Shown here: one piece after another, positions 1 to 7,886 of the stretch
Layout: every line of letters begins with the position of its first letter
How positions within the stretch are numbered: the stretch's first letter is position 1
NCBI GenBank assembly: GCA_014238195.1
Contig: JABABO010000292.1
Coordinates: 1-14,790 of the forward strand
Length of the DNA stretch: 14,790 nucleotides
Direction: 5' to 3'
Source: Kordiimonadaceae bacterium
Lineage (GTDB): Bacteria; Pseudomonadota; Alphaproteobacteria; Sphingomonadales; Kordiimonadaceae
The notes under the pieces: model-generated
The model's input: the letters and a program-made list of their open reading frames with translations, nothing else
Told to the model about the DNA's origin: nothing
The model's database searches: none
Made by a program: the position numbers and the translations under genes

Positions 1-55
1 GTTTGATGATAACTTTTTTGCGGTGTATGATGCCGAGGCGATTGTTCAGATTTGA
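1..55 (+). CDS. C-terminal end of an unidentified protein (partial)
   Basis: Reading from base 2 gives 17 codons (ending ...YDAEAIVQI) and a TGA stop at 53-55, two bases before the end of the convergent mutS gene. The rest lies outside the window. The tight packing and absence of internal stops fit a real gene tail, but 17 residues are too few to assign a family. It could be chance. Confidence 0.4.
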   Translation, partial: FDDNFFAVYDAEAIVQI

Positions 56-57
56 CA

Positions 58-2847
58 TTACTGGTCCCCCTTATCGGCACGAAAGTCATCACGCAAAGCA
101 TATAAAATATCAAGCGCATCGCGGGGGCTTAATTCATCGGGGTTTAGTGTGTCCATACGCTCTATCAAGCGCGGATAAATAGGTTCTGTATTATGACTGA
201 TATTGGATTGTCCTTTTTCTGGCAAAGTGTGAAATAAAGGTAAGTCATCAACAAGACCACGCACTTTATCACCTTTATCACTGGCTTCTAAATGGTTTAA
301 CACCTGCCGCGCCCGTGCAATGACGCGGCCTGGCAATCCAGCTAGTTTTGCCACTTGAATACCGTAAGACCTGTCGGCAGCACCGTTTCTTACTTCATGC
401 AAGAACACCACATCGCCTTTCCATTCCTTCACTTTCATGGCATGCAAAGATAAGCTATCAAGCGATTCTTTTAAAGCTGTCAATTCATGATAATGGGTAG
501 CAAACAAAGCGCGTGATTGGTTGATATTATGTAGGTTTTCAACCGCAGCCCACGCAATAGACAGGCCGTCATAGGTTGCTGTCCCGCGGCCTATTTCATC
601 TAGTATCACTAAACTACGGGGTCCTGCTTGGTTTAATATGGCGGCGGTTTCGACCATTTCCACCATGAATGTTGACCGACCATGCGCCAAGTCATCACTA
701 GCACCAACACGGCTAAACAAACGGTCTACAACGCCTATATGGGCGCTAGTAGCAGGGACATAACCACCCATTTGAGCGAGCACAGCCATTAAAGCATTTT
801 GCCGCAAGTATGTGCTTTTACCCGCCATATTCGGGCCTGTGATCAGCCATAGGCGGTCTTCGTTCTGCATAATGCAGTCATTGGCGACAAAAGCCCCGCT
901 ATCACTGTCTTTCAAGGCTTGTTCCACCACCAGATGGCGGCCCCCAACCACATTGAAGGTTAAGGTGTCGTCGATCTCGGGTCGCACGAGGTTCGCGTGT
1001 TCAGCCAATCTTGCAAGGCTAGACGTAAAATCTAACTCAGCCAGAGCACTGGCAGCAAAACTAATCGCCTCAGCGTGACTAAGGACATGTGCGATCAATG
1101 TTTCAAATATCTCAAGTTCTAGGGCTAGGGCACGGTCACCTGCTTCAGATATTTTACCCGCTAATTTCGAAAGTTCAGTCGTTGAAAATCGCACATTATT
1201 TGCCAACGTTTGGCGGTGAATAAAGCGTTCGTTCAGTGGTGGGGCCATCAATGCATCGGCGTGGCGGGCACTCATATCGATATGATAGCCTAGGACATTA
1301 TTATGCTTGATTTTTAAGCTGTTGATATTGGTTTCGGTTTTGTAATCGGCTTCCAGCCCTGCAATAAGCCGTCGGCTTTCATCGCGCAAAGTTCGAAATT
1401 CATCCAGTGTGGCATGATATCCGTGCGCAATAAAATTACCATCGCGGATTATCATGGGTGGCTCAGGGGTGATGGCACGGGTAAGATCATTAATAAGGCT
1501 AATATGGGGGCCTAAATCTTCAGCCGCCGCTTTAATAAGATCAGGCACTGTATCAAAAGCCCCTTTCGGGGGTTTTAGGGCGCGTTGCACAGTATAGGCG
1601 GTTTCAAGACCATTACGAATTGCCGCAAGGTCACGGGGGCCTGCCCTGCCAATTGCTATCCTTGATAGGGCGCGGTCCATATCCGGTGCAGATTTTAAAG
1701 CGGCGCTTATATCACCGCGAACATGGATGTTTTCCAGCATATATTGTACGCTGTCCAAACGGTCGTTAATGCGCACTGGGTCGGTCAAAGGTGCTGACAG
1801 ACGCAATTTTAGCAAACGCGCCCCTGCCCCTGTGACTGTGCAGTCAATGGTGCTCAGCAAACTGCCTTTCGCTTCCCCTGACTGCGTGCGCGTCAGTTCA
1901 AGGGACCGACGGGTTGCAGCATCGATCATCATTGTCCCTTCGCCGGATTGGCGCACTGGGGGATTTAAGTTGGGCATTTTTCCTTTTTGGGTGTCTTCAA
2001 TATAAAAGAGCAGCGCCCCAGCGGCGGCGAGATCAGCTTTTGTGAAATTTGCCATGCCATCAAGTGTAGCAACGCCGTACAGATCCTTTAAGCGACGCTC
2101 GCCGTAACTGCTGTCGAAATGTTTACCGTCCAGTGGTGTAATAAGACTACGGAAATCAAAAATAGCTTGATTAATAGCTGGATCATCTATGAGATTTTCA
2201 GAAATTAAAAGTTCGCTGGGGCTTAACCGCGCGAGATCAGCGTCTAATCGGGTTTCTTTGGTTGGTAGAATGTAAAACTCCCCCGTTGACATATCGGCAA
2301 CACCCAGCGACAGCATGTTTTTAGCGCGGCCCAATGTCACAAGGTAATTATGGCTTCGTGCATCTAGTAAATTATCTTCGGTGATTGTCCCTGGGGTGAC
2401 AAGACGCACAACCTCCCGCTTGACGACAGCTTTGTATCCGCGTTTTTTTGCTTCTGCTGGGTCTTCGGTTTGCTCACAGACAGCAACTTTATAGCCTTTG
2501 CGAATCAGTCGGGATAAATACATTTCTGCGGCATGAACAGGGACACCGCACATGGGGATTTCATCACCTGCGTGTTTACCGCGTTTAGTGAGCGTGATGT
2601 CAAGGGCGCTTGCCGCTGTTTCGGCATCTGAAAAAAACAGTTCATAGAAATCACCCATGCGATAGAATAATAAACAATCGCTATAGTCCGATTTTATGGT
2701 CATAAACTGCGCCATCATCGGCGTAACATCAGGGGCTTTCGCCGCCTTTAGCCATTGATTTTCACTTCCCCCTTTATTCTTGATTGGGGTTTGCTTGATC
2801 TCAGGCCTGCTGTTATCAGCGTGTTCTATACTTTGAGGGGTGTTCAC
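58..2847 (-). CDS. mutS: DNA mismatch repair protein MutS
   Basis: MutS binds base mismatches and small loops in newly replicated DNA and, with MutL, starts methyl- or nick-directed repair. The 929-residue product shows the family layout. The N-terminal mismatch-recognition domain carries the Phe-x-Glu wedge as GDFYEL (F67, E69). Connector, core/lever and clamp regions follow. The C-terminal ABC-type ATPase has Walker A GPNMAGKST near residues 671-679, Walker B LVILDEIGRG near 744, and a conserved TATYDG segment after it. Length is slightly above the usual 850-900 because about 40 polar residues precede the conserved TPMMAQF start of domain I. The first codon of the open frame is GTG. An ATG seven bases upstream is out of frame, and an internal start at M44 or M45 would give a more standard N-terminus. 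The gene is divergent from the malic enzyme gene and ends next to a convergent gene tail. It appears intact. Confidence 0.97.
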   Translation of the reverse strand: MNTPQSIEHADNSRPEIKQTPIKNKGGSENQWLKAAKAPDVTPMMAQFMTIKSDYSDCLLFYRMGDFYELFFSDAETAASALDITLTKRGKHAGDEIPMCGVPVHAAEMYLSRLIRKGYKVAVCEQTEDPAEAKKRGYKAVVKREVVRLVTPGTITEDNLLDARSHNYLVTLGRAKNMLSLGVADMSTGEFYILPTKETRLDADLARLSPSELLISENLIDDPAINQAIFDFRSLITPLDGKHFDSSYGERRLKDLYGVATLDGMANFTKADLAAAGALLFYIEDTQKGKMPNLNPPVRQSGEGTMMIDAATRRSLELTRTQSGEAKGSLLSTIDCTVTGAGARLLKLRLSAPLTDPVRINDRLDSVQYMLENIHVRGDISAALKSAPDMDRALSRIAIGRAGPRDLAAIRNGLETAYTVQRALKPPKGAFDTVPDLIKAAAEDLGPHISLINDLTRAITPEPPMIIRDGNFIAHGYHATLDEFRTLRDESRRLIAGLEADYKTETNINSLKIKHNNVLGYHIDMSARHADALMAPPLNERFIHRQTLANNVRFSTTELSKLAGKISEAGDRALALELEIFETLIAHVLSHAEAISFAASALAELDFTSSLARLAEHANLVRPEIDDTLTFNVVGGRHLVVEQALKDSDSGAFVANDCIMQNEDRLWLITGPNMAGKSTYLRQNALMAVLAQMGGYVPATSAHIGVVDRLFSRVGASDDLAHGRSTFMVEMVETAAILNQAGPRSLVILDEIGRGTATYDGLSIAWAAVENLHNINQSRALFATHYHELTALKESLDSLSLHAMKVKEWKGDVVFLHEVRNGAADRSYGIQVAKLAGLPGRVIARARQVLNHLEASDKGDKVRGLVDDLPLFHTLPEKGQSNISHNTEPIYPRLIERMDTLNPDELSPRDALDILYALRDDFRADKGDQ

Positions 2848-2962
2848 AGGGCATTAATCCACTTTTATAGTCTCTGGTTTATTATCTGGGTTATAAAAAT
2901 TTAACCACTCTCATAGGATAAGTTTACGGGAATTATTTATACAATGAAAAAGAAATATGTTG

Positions 2963-2982
2963 AAATGACATATATTTCATTT
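2963..2982. promoter_or_regulatory. 20-bp near-perfect palindrome, candidate operator between mutS and maeB
   Basis: AAATGACATATATTTCATTT reads the same on both strands except for one mismatched pair (9 of 10 pairs match). It lies in the AT-rich divergent intergenic region, roughly 115 bases upstream of mutS and 125 upstream of the maeB start, and touches a possible -35 box for maeB. A symmetric site of this size fits a dimeric repressor or activator. No regulator can be named from sequence. Confidence 0.4.
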
Positions 2983-3009
2983 GTCAGAATATTTTTGCCA
3001 TAGTATGCC
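2981..3009 (+). promoter_or_regulatory. candidate promoter for maeB
   Basis: TTGTCA and TATGCC are separated by 17 bases, a sigma-70-like arrangement with a good -35 and a weak -10. Transcription would start about 90 bases upstream of the maeB start codon. The -35 overlaps the last two bases of the 20-bp palindrome, so a protein bound there would sit on the polymerase site. This is a prediction from spacing and similarity only. Confidence 0.3.
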
Positions 3010-3107
3010 TTATGAATAAATATGTTCACTTTTTAGACCATACTGTTGTTGCGTACAGCTTTTTTAATGCATGAGCCTGTAGCAGCACGATAAACAAGGT
3101 GCAATCC

Positions 3108-5411
3108 ATGCCGAGTAAATCTTCCAAATTCACAGATGCAGAAGCGCTTCGTTTTCATAGCATTGGCCGCCCTGGTAAACTAGAAATCACGCCTTCTAAG
3201 CCAATGGCAACACAGCGTGACCTATCGCTGGCTTATAGCCCAGGCGTGGCAGTTCCGGTGAAGGAAATAGCCAAAGACCCCAACACAGCCTACGATTATA
3301 CATCAAAGGGTAATATGGTTGCTGTTATTTCTAACGGTACGGCGATATTGGGCTTAGGAAATCTTGGTGCGGCGGCCTCTAAACCTGTGATGGAAGGCAA
3401 GGCTGTGTTGTTTAAGCGCTTTGCTGATGTGGACAGTATTGATCTAGAAGTGGACAGCGAAGATATTGACGAATTTGTCAACTGTGTGAAATTACTTGGC
3501 CCATCCTTTGGCGGTATTAATCTGGAAGATATTGGTGCACCGTCTTGCTTTATCATTGAGCAGCGCCTGCGCGAGTTGATGGATATTCCTGTTTTCCACG
3601 ATGATCAACACGGCACGGCAATTATTACAGCCGCTGGCTTTTTGAATGCGCTTGACCTGACAGATAGGGATTTAAAAACTACTAAAGTCGTGGCGCTGGG
3701 CGCTGGTGCGGCTTGTATCGCCTGCATTGAATTGATTAAATCAATGGGCTTGCCGCATCAAAATGTAACCATGGTTGATCGTCAAGGGGTGATTTACGCA
3801 GGACGCACAGAAAATATGAACCAGTGGAAATCTGCGCATGCGATTAAAACCGATGCTCGCACCCTAGAACAGGCCTTAAAAGGAGCCGATGTCCTTATTG
3901 GCCTTGCGGCAGCTGGTGCTGTGACAAAAACTATGGTTAAAGATATGGCTGCTAAGCCAATTATTTTTGCTATGGCAAACCCTGATCCTGAAATTACCCC
4001 AGAAGATGCCAAGGCCGTGCGCCCAGATGCCATCGTTGCTACAGGCCGGTCTGATTATCCAAACCAAGTGAATAATGTGCTTGGTTTCCCTTATATTTTC
4101 CGCGGTGCTTTGGATGTTCGGGCCCGCACCATTAATGATGAAATGAAAATCGCCGCAGCACAAGCGCTGGCAGAATTGGCCCGCGAAGACGTGCCAGATG
4201 AAGTGGCGGCTGCGTATGGCGGCGAGCAACCCCATTATGGCCCTGACTATATCATTCCAGCGCCGTTCGATCCGCGCCTTATTCGCCGCATTCCAGTTAA
4301 AGTGGCGCAAGCTGCTATGGATTCAGGGGTGGCCCGTAAACCCATCGAAGATATGGAAGCTTACGAGCAAGAATTATCGGCCCGCCTTGACCCAACCGTG
4401 GATACATTATCAGCGATGTTCGAGGAACTAAAGCGCCGCAAACCACGGCGTATTGTTTTCGCCGAAGCCGAGGAAGAATTAGTGCTGCGGGCAGCTGTTG
4501 GTTTTAAAGCAGCAGGGTATGGCACCCCCGTCCTAGTCGGTTTTGAAGCGCCAATCCGCGAAAAACTCCGTGATATGGGTATTGATGATACACAGTTTGA
4601 AATTCGTAATGCCGCCAATACTAAACGCACTCGCGATTATATTAATTATGTCTATGAGCGCCTCAATCGACGCGGTTACTTGCTGCGTGATGTTAAGCGC
4701 ATGGTGCAGCGCGACCGTAATGTTTTTTCTGCGGTGATGGTGGCAACAGGTGATGCGGACGGTGTGGTCACTGGGGTGACGCGGCATTATTGGCGGGCCC
4801 TGAAAAATATTAAGCGTGTGATTGATCCTATACCTGGAATGCAACCATTTGGGTTATCTGTTATAGTGACCAAAAACCGTACAGTTTTTATTGCTGATAC
4901 CACAGTGAATGAACGCCCAAGCCCATCAGAGCTAGCCGATATCGCTCAAGCTTCTGCTTATTTTGTCAAACGCATGGGGCATGACCCACGGGTGGCATTC
5001 TTATCTTTTTCTAACTTTGGCAATCCACCATCACAAAAAGCAGGGCCTATTCAGGAAGCTGTCGGTATTTTGCAGCAACGTGATGTCCCTTTCGAATTTG
5101 ACGGCGAAATGCAGGCCGATGTTGCCCTGAATAAAGACTTAATGCGCATGTACCCTTTTATGAATTTGTCGGGGCCAGCGAATATTTTGATTATGCCTGC
5201 GTTACACAGCGCCAATATCAGCTATAAATTGCTTGCTGAACTTGGTGGCGGACGTGTCATTGGGCCAATGCTGCTTGGTATGGAAAAATCTACTCAGATT
5301 GCCCGTATGACTTCAACAGCAAGTGATCTTGTTAATATGGGTGGTCTAGCAGCTGCAACATCCTTATTGCTTGAAACTATGTCGAAAGATTTGGGCAACA
5401 GTAAAAAATAA
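3108..5411 (+). CDS. maeB: Malic enzyme with C-terminal phosphotransacetylase-like domain (MaeB type)
   Basis: Malic enzymes of this class convert malate to pyruvate and CO2 while reducing NAD(P)+, feeding pyruvate and NADPH from the TCA cycle. The 767-residue product has the long hybrid layout. The malic N-terminal domain includes YSPGVA with catalytic Tyr43 and GKAVLFK with Lys98. Likely metal ligands are E140/D141 and D165/D166 in FHDDQHGT. The nucleotide-binding domain has GAGAA near residues 198-202. From about residue 425 a phosphate acetyl/butyryl-transferase domain runs to the end; in hybrid enzymes it usually acts in regulation by acetyl-CoA rather than catalysis. Cofactor preference (NAD or NADP) cannot be decided here. 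I chose ATG at 3108 because AAGGTG at 3096-3101 is an ideally spaced ribosome site (6 bases). A GTG three codons upstream overlaps that site. It is divergent from mutS, a neighbourhood familiar from alphaproteobacteria. Confidence 0.95.
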   Translation: MPSKSSKFTDAEALRFHSIGRPGKLEITPSKPMATQRDLSLAYSPGVAVPVKEIAKDPNTAYDYTSKGNMVAVISNGTAILGLGNLGAAASKPVMEGKAVLFKRFADVDSIDLEVDSEDIDEFVNCVKLLGPSFGGINLEDIGAPSCFIIEQRLRELMDIPVFHDDQHGTAIITAAGFLNALDLTDRDLKTTKVVALGAGAACIACIELIKSMGLPHQNVTMVDRQGVIYAGRTENMNQWKSAHAIKTDARTLEQALKGADVLIGLAAAGAVTKTMVKDMAAKPIIFAMANPDPEITPEDAKAVRPDAIVATGRSDYPNQVNNVLGFPYIFRGALDVRARTINDEMKIAAAQALAELAREDVPDEVAAAYGGEQPHYGPDYIIPAPFDPRLIRRIPVKVAQAAMDSGVARKPIEDMEAYEQELSARLDPTVDTLSAMFEELKRRKPRRIVFAEAEEELVLRAAVGFKAAGYGTPVLVGFEAPIREKLRDMGIDDTQFEIRNAANTKRTRDYINYVYERLNRRGYLLRDVKRMVQRDRNVFSAVMVATGDADGVVTGVTRHYWRALKNIKRVIDPIPGMQPFGLSVIVTKNRTVFIADTTVNERPSPSELADIAQASAYFVKRMGHDPRVAFLSFSNFGNPPSQKAGPIQEAVGILQQRDVPFEFDGEMQADVALNKDLMRMYPFMNLSGPANILIMPALHSANISYKLLAELGGGRVIGPMLLGMEKSTQIARMTSTASDLVNMGGLAAATSLLLETMSKDLGNSKK

Positions 5412-5430
5412 AAGCAAGGATTTACGTTTG

Positions 5431-6909
5431 TTAGGGTGCTGTCTTTTCCCATAATTTGATTTTACGGTATAGGGTGGACGCATTAACATCCAGATATTTG
5501 GCTGCTTTTCTTACGCTTCCATCACAGGCAGCGATCGCCTCTTCTATTGCTTTACGCTCACTAACAGCAAGTGGTTTAATATCACTTGGGATGCTCGGTT
5601 TATTCTCACGCTGGCCGCTACGGCGCGTGTCTGGATGCGGCGAGTGTGGCCCAGAATGATTTTGGCTGGAAAATCTTGCGCTGGATAAATGGTCGTGGTG
5701 GATCGCCCCCAACAGCTTTTTAATCATATCATCGGTTAGATATTCACCGTCATTCAAAACGACGGCGCTTTGAATGACGTTGCCTAACTCTCGGACGTTG
5801 CCAGGCCAATGATGCGCGAGCAAATGCGTTTTGGCGTTTTCAGAAAAGTCCCGAAATTGTTTACCTTCTTCCCTTGCAAATTCAATGAGCAAAGATCGTG
5901 CAATGTCGATGGCATCCTCACCACGGTCCCTTAGTGGCGGCATATGGATTGGAATGACATGTAAGCGGTAATAAAGGTCTTCACGAAAGCGTCCCGCTTG
6001 TACTTCTTCCCAAGGGTTGCGGTTGGTAGCACATATAAAGCGCACATTTACATGAATAGGGGTGCTCGTCCCCACGGGAATAATCTGTCCAGTTTGTATG
6101 AAACGCAGCAGCTTGGCTTGTAAGTCGATATGCATTTCGCAAATTTCGTCTAAAAACAATGTTCCACCATCGGCGCGAATGGCTGTGCCCTCTCGGTCAT
6201 CACTTGCGCCAGTGAAAGCCCCTTTTACATGGCCAAAAATCTCACTTTCCATCAGGTTTTCAGGAATAGCTGCACAGTTTAATGCCATAAAGTTTTTATC
6301 GCGGCGTGGGCTGGCTGTGTGAATAGCTTCGGCGCATAATTCTTTACCCGTACCGCTTTCGCCGACAATAAACACCGATGCCCGCGATGGGGCCGCATCT
6401 TTCACCATCCGATAAATGGCTTTCATCGCTGCACTTTCGCCGATAAATTTCCCATGTTGTTTGCCTTTATAACCCTCCTCATATTGCTCAACTAGGGTTG
6501 ACAAGTGTTGTAATTCTAGTGCTGTACGTGTTATTGTTGTCAAACGCTCAGCATTAAAGGGTTTTAACAAAAAGTCGGTGGCCCCTTCGCGCATTGCTTC
6601 AACGGCAACTGCGATAGACCCATGTGCAGTGATGACGATGACACGGGCGGCGTTACCTTCGGCTTTTAATTTGCGCAGAATTGTAATGCCGTCCATATCT
6701 GGCAATTTTAAATCCAGATAGATCAGCACAGGCTGTAAGTCCTTAATTTTTTGCAGGGCAATTTTACCCGTTTCTGCAATTTCAATAGCAGGTCCCATGT
6801 TTCTGAGATAAGCCTGATATGTAAGCGCGAGTGTGGGGCTATCCTCGACAATCAGGATTGTTTCATTTGTATGAGCGCTATCAAGCGTGCTAAATGTGCT
6901 ATTAACCAA
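5431..6909 (-). CDS. Sigma-54-dependent response regulator, NtrC/LuxO-like
   Basis: A two-component transcription activator of 492 residues with three domains. The receiver (about 15-130) has acidic-pocket E22/D23, phospho-acceptor D66 in YLDLKLPD, T94 and K116. The AAA+ domain (about 150-385) has Walker A GESGTGKE at 183-190, the sigma-54 contact loop GAFTGA at 230-235 and Walker B LFLDEI at 251-256. A Fis-type helix-turn-helix lies at about 450-488 after a polar, histidine-rich linker (about 400-445). The intact GAFTGA loop argues that it really activates RNA polymerase-sigma-54. The overall look is closest to LuxO-type regulators, but the target genes are unknown. No histidine kinase is adjacent. 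The only start available at the N-terminus is TTG at 6909: the same frame has a stop four codons upstream and no ATG before the receiver domain. The gene converges on maeB with 19 bases between stops. Confidence 0.92.
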   Translation of the reverse strand: MVNSTFSTLDSAHTNETILIVEDSPTLALTYQAYLRNMGPAIEIAETGKIALQKIKDLQPVLIYLDLKLPDMDGITILRKLKAEGNAARVIVITAHGSIAVAVEAMREGATDFLLKPFNAERLTTITRTALELQHLSTLVEQYEEGYKGKQHGKFIGESAAMKAIYRMVKDAAPSRASVFIVGESGTGKELCAEAIHTASPRRDKNFMALNCAAIPENLMESEIFGHVKGAFTGASDDREGTAIRADGGTLFLDEICEMHIDLQAKLLRFIQTGQIIPVGTSTPIHVNVRFICATNRNPWEEVQAGRFREDLYYRLHVIPIHMPPLRDRGEDAIDIARSLLIEFAREEGKQFRDFSENAKTHLLAHHWPGNVRELGNVIQSAVVLNDGEYLTDDMIKKLLGAIHHDHLSSARFSSQNHSGPHSPHPDTRRSGQRENKPSIPSDIKPLAVSERKAIEEAIAACDGSVRKAAKYLDVNASTLYRKIKLWEKTAP

Positions 6910-6917
6910 AGTGTTTG

Positions 6918-6931
6918 CTTACTTGCGTAAG
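6918..6931 (-). promoter_or_regulatory. GNRA-tetraloop hairpin just upstream of the TTG start of the sigma-54 regulator
   Basis: On the regulator's mRNA strand the sequence CTTAC-GCAA-GTAAG forms a five-pair stem closed by a GCAA tetraloop, ending 8 bases before the TTG start. The purine-rich GGGGAA lies immediately upstream (6933-6938). No Shine-Dalgarno sequence lies between hairpin and start. Folding would bring GGGGAA to an effective distance of about 10 bases from TTG. The structure is read directly; its role in translation is inferred. Confidence 0.35.
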
Positions 6932-6992
6932 TTCCCCAAAGCAGAATTAATCCTTATATCGACTATAGTCTTTGTATGCTAAAATTAGTCTT

Positions 6993-7040
6993 ACTGAAAA
7001 GTAATTTGTTTTAAATTTTTTATATTTGGTTACTTTCAGT
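6993..7040. repeat. Imperfect inverted repeat in the regulator–PilZ divergent region
   Basis: ACTGAAAAGTAA at 6993-7004 and TTACTTTCAGT at 7030-7040 are complementary apart from one extra A, with 25 AT-rich bases between them. The left arm also lies within the smaller hairpin TTACT-GAAA-AGTAA (6991-7004). Nearby, GACTATAGTC at 6961-6970 is a perfect 10-base palindrome. These lie between divergent genes, where an activator or repressor site would be expected. No known consensus was recognised. Confidence 0.4.
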
Positions 7041-7111
7041 TTAGATTTAGCCTGTACTATTGTGCTCAAGCTTCAAAAATCACCAAGGCGGTGCGACTTA
7101 GGCGGCAATGT

Positions 7112-7474
7112 ATGACCGATAAAAATACCTCCAAAGAACTTCTTGAAGGAAACGATGTTTTAGATGATGACGGTGAAAATCGTCGTCGATATGCGCGGCG
7201 GTCCGTGCTGTGGCCGGCAACACTTTCCGTTGGCAAGCATAATTTTAGCTGCCATGTTTGGAATATGTCATTAGGCGGAGCGCGAATCCGTGTAGATATC
7301 CCACTTAAGAATAACACAGAAGTTATATTAGACATACCAGAACGTGGTCGCATTCCTGGTATTGTCGTTTGGGCTGGGGCTGAATCTATGGGGATTGACT
7401 TTACAATCCCACGGTCTAGAATTGAAAAAATGTTTGGGGACCGCCTGCACGTTCTAGGTTTGCATAAGCTTTAA
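7112..7474 (+). CDS. PilZ-domain protein (predicted c-di-GMP receptor)
   Basis: A 120-residue, single-domain cytoplasmic protein. PilZ domains bind the second messenger cyclic di-GMP and commonly influence motility, exopolysaccharide or the cell cycle. Both binding motifs are visible: the arginine cluster RRRYARR at residues 24-30 (RxxxR) and NMSLGG at 51-56, matching [D/N]xSxxG. The first 22 residues are acidic and polar and probably flexible. I chose ATG at 7112 because AGGCGG (7100-7105) sits 6 bases before it. A GTG at 7091 would add seven basic residues and is less likely. It is transcribed divergently from the sigma-54 regulator and is followed 57 bases later by the DUF1491 gene on the same strand, so the two may share a transcript. 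The downstream target is unknown. Confidence 0.88.
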   Translation: MTDKNTSKELLEGNDVLDDDGENRRRYARRSVLWPATLSVGKHNFSCHVWNMSLGGARIRVDIPLKNNTEVILDIPERGRIPGIVVWAGAESMGIDFTIPRSRIEKMFGDRLHVLGLHKL

Positions 7475-7495
7475 CCTTTCAACCACAGTGAATTT

Positions 7496-7526
7496 TAGGG
7501 GTCCCTATTTTACTTATATTATAGGG
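7496..7526 (+). promoter_or_regulatory. Two mutually exclusive hairpins over the DUF1491 ribosome site
   Basis: CCCTA(T) at 7503-7508 can pair either with TAGGG just upstream (7496-7500) or with ATAGGG just downstream (7521-7526). The downstream partner contains the likely Shine-Dalgarno sequence TAGGG for the ATG at 7532. The first fold leaves the ribosome site free and the second hides it behind a 12-base loop. The stems are short (5-6 pairs), so this is a candidate switch only. Confidence 0.35.
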
Positions 7527-7531
7527 TACAA

Positions 7532-7882
7532 ATGGGTCTTATGTTTGGCCGTTTATCAAGTAAATTATGGATTGATGCACATGTTCGGACATGTTTCAAT
7601 CAAGATATGCCTACTTTTATTATCTCAAAAGGAGACATAGAACGCGGGGGGATAATTCTAAAAATCAATCATTTTACTAAGGGTGTTGATGTGTTGGAAC
7701 GCGGCATGGATTTTGACGGTAACACCATTTGGCGGCCGATACTCCATAGTCCTTTTGAGATAGAAATAGCTGCTGATGAGGCGATAAAAAAACGCTTAGC
7801 GTTTGATGATGATCTTTGGGTGCTAGAGATTGAAGACCCACAGAACAAACATCACCTTCATGAAAAAGTCGAAACTTTATAG
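7532..7882 (+). CDS. DUF1491-family protein of unknown function
   Basis: The product has 116 residues. The opening LSSKLWIDAHVRTC, the central KGDIERGGIILKIN and the closing DDDLWVLEIEDPQNKHHL follow the pattern I recall for the DUF1491 family, small proteins of alphaproteobacteria with no established role. I see no signal peptide, membrane segment or catalytic motif, so a small soluble cytoplasmic protein is expected. ATG at 7532 follows TAGGG by five bases; ATG at 7541 is a possible later start. The C-terminus is close to the tandem hairpin repeats, with the stop codon only four bases before the first copy. It probably shares a transcript with the PilZ gene. The family assignment is from memory of conserved positions, not a search. 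Confidence 0.75.
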   Translation: MGLMFGRLSSKLWIDAHVRTCFNQDMPTFIISKGDIERGGIILKINHFTKGVDVLERGMDFDGNTIWRPILHSPFEIEIAADEAIKKRLAFDDDLWVLEIEDPQNKHHLHEKVETL

Positions 7883-7886
7883 TTAT

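Noticed and set aside
2944..3003. 19-codon frame (MKKKYVEMTY...) between mutS and maeB
   Set aside because: It has no convincing ribosome site and overlaps the palindrome and the candidate -35 box of maeB. Short frames are expected by chance in AT-rich DNA.
3876..4310. 144-codon minus-strand frame inside the malic enzyme gene
   Set aside because: It is antisense to a conserved coding region and its translation has no family resemblance.
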